In this document: positions 59,775 to 64,000 of the stretch, in pieces
Position numbering within the stretch: the first letter of the stretch is position 1
How the letters are laid out: the number at the start of each line of letters is the position of its first letter
Origin: Gentiana macrophylla
Lineage: Eukaryota; Streptophyta; Magnoliopsida; Gentianales; Gentianaceae
Assembly (NCBI GenBank): GCA_026214975.1
Contig: CM047810.1
Span: 94,008,316-94,072,315, forward strand
Direction of reading: 5' to 3'
DNA: 64,000 nt
Made by a program: the position numbers and the translations under genes
Notes under the pieces: generated by a model
What the model was told of the DNA's origin: nothing
The model's database searches: none
Seen by the model: the letters and a program-made list of their open reading frames with translations, nothing else

Positions 59775-60664
59775 AGTTGAGGGCAGTAAGAGATGATATT
59801 ACACAGTTAAGGACTCAACTGAATAGACATGAACAAAGATTTGAAGACTTGATGAATCTGGTGGAAAACAGATGAAGAACTACTGAAACAGTTGCTTCCA
59901 ATATCACTTCCACTCAATATGCTATTGCTGACTTAACCCAAGATGTGAGAAATATAAAGATGATCATAGCAAACAGAGATAAACTTATGAATGAACAGTT
60001 TGCCTCAATACACAAAAAGCTTGACAAGCTTGCTGAGGCACCCAAGCCTGCTGTGGCTCACCCTGCTGAAGCTCCTCAACCTGCTGCATTGGATCCTAAG
60101 GTTACTGAGAGGATCAATTTGCTGAAACAAACTATGGAAGGAAGGATCACTGCAGTTGACACAAGGACAGAGATTATGGAAGGTCAACTTGCTAACTTAG
60201 TGATCACACAGGAGAGTGTTCACGGTCTACTTAACTGGTTTATTGATGATGTCAATAAGGGGGAAGAGGGCCTTACAGTAGAAGCAAATGAGGCTGCTAG
60301 TATTTTTTCCAAGAAGAGATGGGAGAATGATATAAATGAGTTCAGGAAACTTGCACCTGGCAGGATTCAGTTGACTGATGACCTCCTGCAAGAATATAAG
60401 AAGCTATACTATGGAAAGAGGAGGCCCTATCATCACATGGGATTTCAGGAGGGACTAAATTCTTTTTTGGGACTGAAACTTTGGGAAACAAAGGTCAAAT
60501 CATTGAGAGCTTCTAGTAGAGGTGGAAGAGGAGGCAGAGGTGGAAGAGGTCAAAGAGCGGGAGCTTCCCAATCCGCAAGGGATTCACTAGAAGAATATAA
60601 ACACTTCTACATGAGACCAGGCTTCAATGTTCACAACATAAGATTAACTTTACCTGAAACATGA
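59775..60664 (+). CDS. Coiled-coil/RGG accessory ORF of a retroelement, partly broken
   Basis: Main open part is 59945-60664 (first Met 59945, 239 aa); the same frame extends upstream to 59775 past a TGA at about 59874. Heptad-like helices (VRDDITQLRTQLNRHEQRFE, DLTQDVRNIKMIIANRDKLM, ERINLLKQTMEGRI) predict coiled coil. A Pro/Ala linker (APKPAVAHPAEAPQPAA) lies at residues 32-48, a basic middle follows, then an RGGRGGRGGRG box near residue 200 that could bind RNA, ending RLTLPET. I do not recognise a named family. SIRE-type Copia elements carry a coiled-coil ORF after pol, and a SIRE-like LTR lies just downstream, but that LTR is a separate solo insertion. Function unknown. Confidence 0.5.
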
Positions 60665-60745
60665 AGTGTCGGAATGCACCGCTGAACCATCCCCGCCCAA
60701 ACGAGGAGTTGACCCCGCCATGATCGAGCAAATAGAAATAATGAG
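60665..60745 (+). pseudogene. Tat-type Gypsy gag, N-terminal piece left of the solo LTR
   Basis: Frame SECTAEPSPPKRGVDPAMIE continues in phase across the solo LTR (one ATGAG copy removed) into 62448. Where this gag begins on the left is unclear, because the ORF at 59945 ends at 60664. Confidence 0.6.
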
Positions 60746-62442
60746 TGTTGGACATATTTTAAGTTTTAATGATGAGTGCCAGACTAGCTGTTATAGATCA
60801 AATGCAAAAAGATGTCTAGATCAAATGTATAGGTTTATTAGAGTTTGATCTTTGTATAGGTTTGATCAAACAAGCATTGTAATTAGGTCAGCTGACTGTA
60901 TCAGCAGACCTGTCTAGGTCGGTAGGGTAACTAGGTCAGTAGACTAGTTAGGAACCTGCTAAAGACTGAAGGCTGAGGGTTCAAACTCAGTTATTGAAGG
61001 CTAAGGGATCAAACTTAGTTTTAAAGTCAAGGATATGGAATCAGAATTTAGGGAAGTCTGTGATGACCTAAACTGATTACATATACCTTGTGTACAAGGT
61101 CTAAGTTCCATATGTTAAGTGGTGATTGGAACTTAGTTATGTTCAAATTGGTGTACTCTAACTTCACAATCAAAAGTTAGATAAAAAGCGATCGGTGAAG
61201 TGTTTCATAAAACACAATGAGACTTAAGACGGTGGATCGACATGAACATCAGCAGACTAATATGCACAGGCATCTGCTGAATGTATTTCTCGATTTAATC
61301 AAGGGTTACATTGGAAGATTACAAGGATAAGGATGGATTACAAGCCTTGATATTGTCAACAAATCAATGGCCAAGATGAAAAGAACGTTGGAAAGATTCA
61401 GAGGATTAACCAATGGACATAAGTCAAAGGGTGGACAGACTGAAAACTGACAAAAAGCAAACTGACAGTGTTAGTACTATGTACAGAGACAGAAAGCAAG
61501 TCAAGATGAAGACAAATCTGAAACGGCTATGTTTGAAATTCAAACATAAGTCACAAGATTCTCACCTATAAATAGAAGACTCCTGATTCAGATATAGATG
61601 ATGAAAAGTGATGAAAAACAAATAATCTACTCAAAGCTATCAAACTTCTGATCGAGAAAAACACCCTGCTGACATCACTAAGCTAAAAAAGCTACTGATC
61701 TAGAAAACTCTTCAAGTGTAACCTGCTATCAAGTTACATCAAGTACACACACTTGAAGATATCAAGCTGCTAATTATTTCATCCTGATCAAGCTGTTGAT
61801 AACTGAATCATTTACTTTATTCAAACTTTCTTTTACAAGAAACCTGCTGAAGACAGAGAAGCACTCAGGTGTCTAGAACTGTTGTTTGTGGTGGAGCTGG
61901 TGAAGAGGCAATCCTACCTTTCAAGGACCAGTGGAATACTTTGGAGCAGTAATCCTACCTGTTTAAAATATTCAGTTTGTGAAGCCATAGTTATTGGTGA
62001 AGGACAGACAGCTTAGGGATTTTTGTAACTGCAACCTCAAAGATCTCTAGTGAATTTTCTCCAACATCACAGGAGAATAGTGGACTGACAGGATTACACC
62101 ACCTGGAACCACTATAAAAATTACGTACTTACTTTCTGCATTTAGTATACTGATCACATCAACTTACTGAACCAAGCAACTGAATCACACACTTACACTA
62201 CTAAGTATCTAATACTTAGTATCAACTTTTTAACAACAAGTAACAAGGCTTAATTTGAATATATTCCGCTGCAACAAATCCAGTAATATACATTTGTCGG
62301 CCAGACTCATCGAGTGGTCGGCCAGACATCGAGCGATCGAAGATGCTATCGACATTGTTGAGTTTGTTAACTCCAAAAGTTTTAAGTGTTAAGTTTATTC
62401 ACCCCCTCTAAACTTAACCAAAGTCTTTTCAAGGGACCAACA
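60746..62442 (+). mobile_element. SIRE-like solo LTR
   Basis: Starts TGTTGGACATATTTTAAG and ends AAGGGACCAACA, 1697 bp. Exact 5-bp duplications ATGAG at 60741-60745 and 62443-62447. A truncated reverse copy lies at 14217-14925. No internal region, so it is a recombination product. It interrupts a Gypsy gag in codon phase. Confidence 0.9.
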
Positions 62443-64000
62443 ATGAGGAAAAAAATCGCAGAGCTGAAAAAGTCGAGGCCTGCTGGAAAAGCCGCCCCAA
62501 TCTCTGGGATCGACGTGCTCGCCAAGAGAATCACCGAAACACTGCCCACCAATAGGGAAAAGGCTAGCAATCCCAATTACAATTACTACAATGGGAACAC
62601 TTGTCCAAATGATTGGCTCACTGCGTTCTAAGGCCGCATCACCTTAGCAACTCAAAAGGGGTCAGCCTGGTGCATCGCTCTGGTCGGTAGCATGCAGGAC
62701 CAGGCCGTCTCTTTAGTTGAATGTTGGGAGGATCTGTCTGAAAAGTTCGTAAAGGAATTTGAATCAGCGAGCAGGATGAAGAAGACCATTGAGGACCTTT
62801 ATGAAGTCCGCATGGGAGAAAACGAGTTGAGAAAAGACTACTATGAGTTGTTTGTCAGAGTATACGATCAAACAAGAAACATTCTTAACGACGCCATTAT
62901 AACTTGCTTTCTCACAGGAATAGCCAAGGGTCCGATAAAGACTGAGTTTAACCTACGACCACCTAAATCAGGCCTAAGGGAGATGCTAGAAAGGGCCAGA
63001 ATGATTGGGGTGAGTGAAGCGCCATTTCCTTTTGGAAAACCAAAATTTAGACCGGAGCAAAACTCACAGAAAGAGGATCGCGGGGACGATCGTAGGAAAG
63101 AACGCGGCAAGGACGCTAACCAAGACCGTGAGGCCAAAAGGCCATATAAATTCAACGAAGGTGATTTCGTCCCTCTTAATACCAAGCCATCCCAAATACT
63201 CTTTGAAATCCGAGAACACTTTGAAAGACCGAGGCCCATGAAAGGTGACCCCAGCACTCATGATAAGTTGAATTACTGTAAGTATCATAAAGATCATGGT
63301 CATGTTACAGATGAATGTTTCACGTTGAGAAGGGAAATCGAAAGATTGATCAAAGAAGGACTAGCGGCTAAATATAAACGCGATGGAGAAACCGGCGCCA
63401 ATGAAGGGTGGCAACCTCGCATTTATCATAGGGAGGTTCAGGTCATTCATGGAAATCTCCCCAGCAACAATCAACTGAAATCGCAGATACATTCGATTAA
63501 CACGCACGGCTTCGAAAAGCAGATAGTTTTGGGAGAATCGGAGAAAGGAATCATGTTCACCAAAAGCGAACTTACGACAGTGGAAGGTGTCACGGAAGTG
63601 CCAATTATTCTCAAGGTCGGAGTTAACGAGCAACATAGTGTCAATCGAGTCATGGTCGATACCGGAGCAGGCCGCGACGTCATTTATCTTGACTGTCTTA
63701 AGCAGATCGGATTTGGAGAGGCAAAACTGAAGCCTTACCATAGAGTGTTATAGGGTTTCATCAATGACACAGTAAGGGTCAAAGGCACGATCGATCTCAG
63801 CATCATTCTAGGTGACTACAAGCCATGCCGAACTGAGGTAATAACTTTTCTGGTCATTGATCTTCCCTCTTACTATAATATGATTTTGGGAATCCCGGCC
63901 ATGAAAAAGTTCCAAAATGGTGGTGTTCATCCCTCACCAAAAAGTCAAGTTTCATGTGGGAGATGATATTGGGGTCGCCAAGAGTCGACCAGGGTTTTTC
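62443..64000 (+). pseudogene. Tat-type Gypsy gag-protease, runs off the window
   Basis: RKKIAELKKSRPAGK and NYYNGNTCPNDWLTAF precede a TAA at 62629. The frame at 62692-63753 holds the gag core (WEDLSEKFVKEFES, ELRKDYYELFVRVYDQ), the knuckle YCKYHKDHGHVTDEC with the Cys-His-His-Cys spacing of Tat/Ogre-lineage gag, and a protease with VMVDTGAGRDVIYLDCL, where the catalytic D-T-G is intact. After a TAG at about 63751 the same protein continues as GFINDTVRVKG and DLPSYYNMILGIPAM, then changes frame near 63920. RT lies outside the window. Lightly damaged compared with the other elements here. Confidence 0.85.

Noticed and set aside
62868..63741. Several minus-strand ORFs over 60 aa
   Set aside because: Antisense shadows of the Tat gag-protease frame.

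Overview
This is eudicot plant nuclear DNA. The evidence is interrupted genes with GT-AG introns, plant-type LTR retrotransposons primed from initiator tRNA-Met, hAT and Stowaway elements, a probable organelle-DNA insertion, and a two-component ethylene receptor. An asterid is my guess from the repeat types, but I cannot name the species. Base composition is AT-rich, with many long (TA)n tracts. Most of the window is nested transposable-element debris around two ordinary plant genes.

Layout. 1-2762 and 12154-12696 hold relics of a minus-strand Copia element split by a younger Copia-type LTR element at 2763-12153. That element has exact 5-bp duplications GATAC, PBS, PPT and two ~2 kb LTRs, but its pol is decayed. 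14073-27968 is a minus-strand chromodomain Gypsy element (Tekay/Del-like) whose 5' LTR is interrupted by a degenerate 4.75 kb RICESLEEPER-like hAT transposon; its 3' LTR carries a SIRE-like LTR fragment and a hAT MITE with an exact 8-bp duplication. 27969-33907 has no gene I can support. 33908-35865 is a solo LTR of the same family as the 2763 element, bounded by exact GAAGG duplications and sitting in a degenerate minisatellite.

38.2-42.0 kb carries a subfamily-2 (ETR2/EIN4-type) ethylene receptor on the + strand, with a leader intron, one coding intron and a single-base frameshift at the start of the receiver domain. After ~4.4 kb of repeat relics (Transposase_28-like fragment, minus-strand Copia gag), a complete three-exon 2-oxoglutarate/Fe(II) dioxygenase of the ACC-oxidase-homolog type lies on the minus strand at 46445-47962, convergent with the receptor.

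48-56 kb is AT-rich repeats, a (TA)n cluster, a DUF1985-type fragment, inverted-repeat elements rich in GGCACCAC, and a GC-richer block at about 54.5-56.1 kb that looks like mitochondrial DNA, itself hit by a hAT MITE. 56.6-64 kb holds a truncated Copia element, a coiled-coil/RGG accessory ORF, a SIRE-like solo LTR with exact ATGAG duplications, and a Tat-type Gypsy gag-protease running off the end.

The two host genes are not an operon and need not work together. The receptor senses ethylene at the ER membrane; the dioxygenase belongs to a subfamily named after ACC oxidase but mostly acting in specialised metabolism. I found no tRNA or rRNA gene, no CRISPR array, and no convincing new defence or biosynthetic system. 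The best leads are the receptor frameshift, the LTR-conserved but pol-dead Copia family, the hAT subterminal repeats and the RGG accessory ORF.
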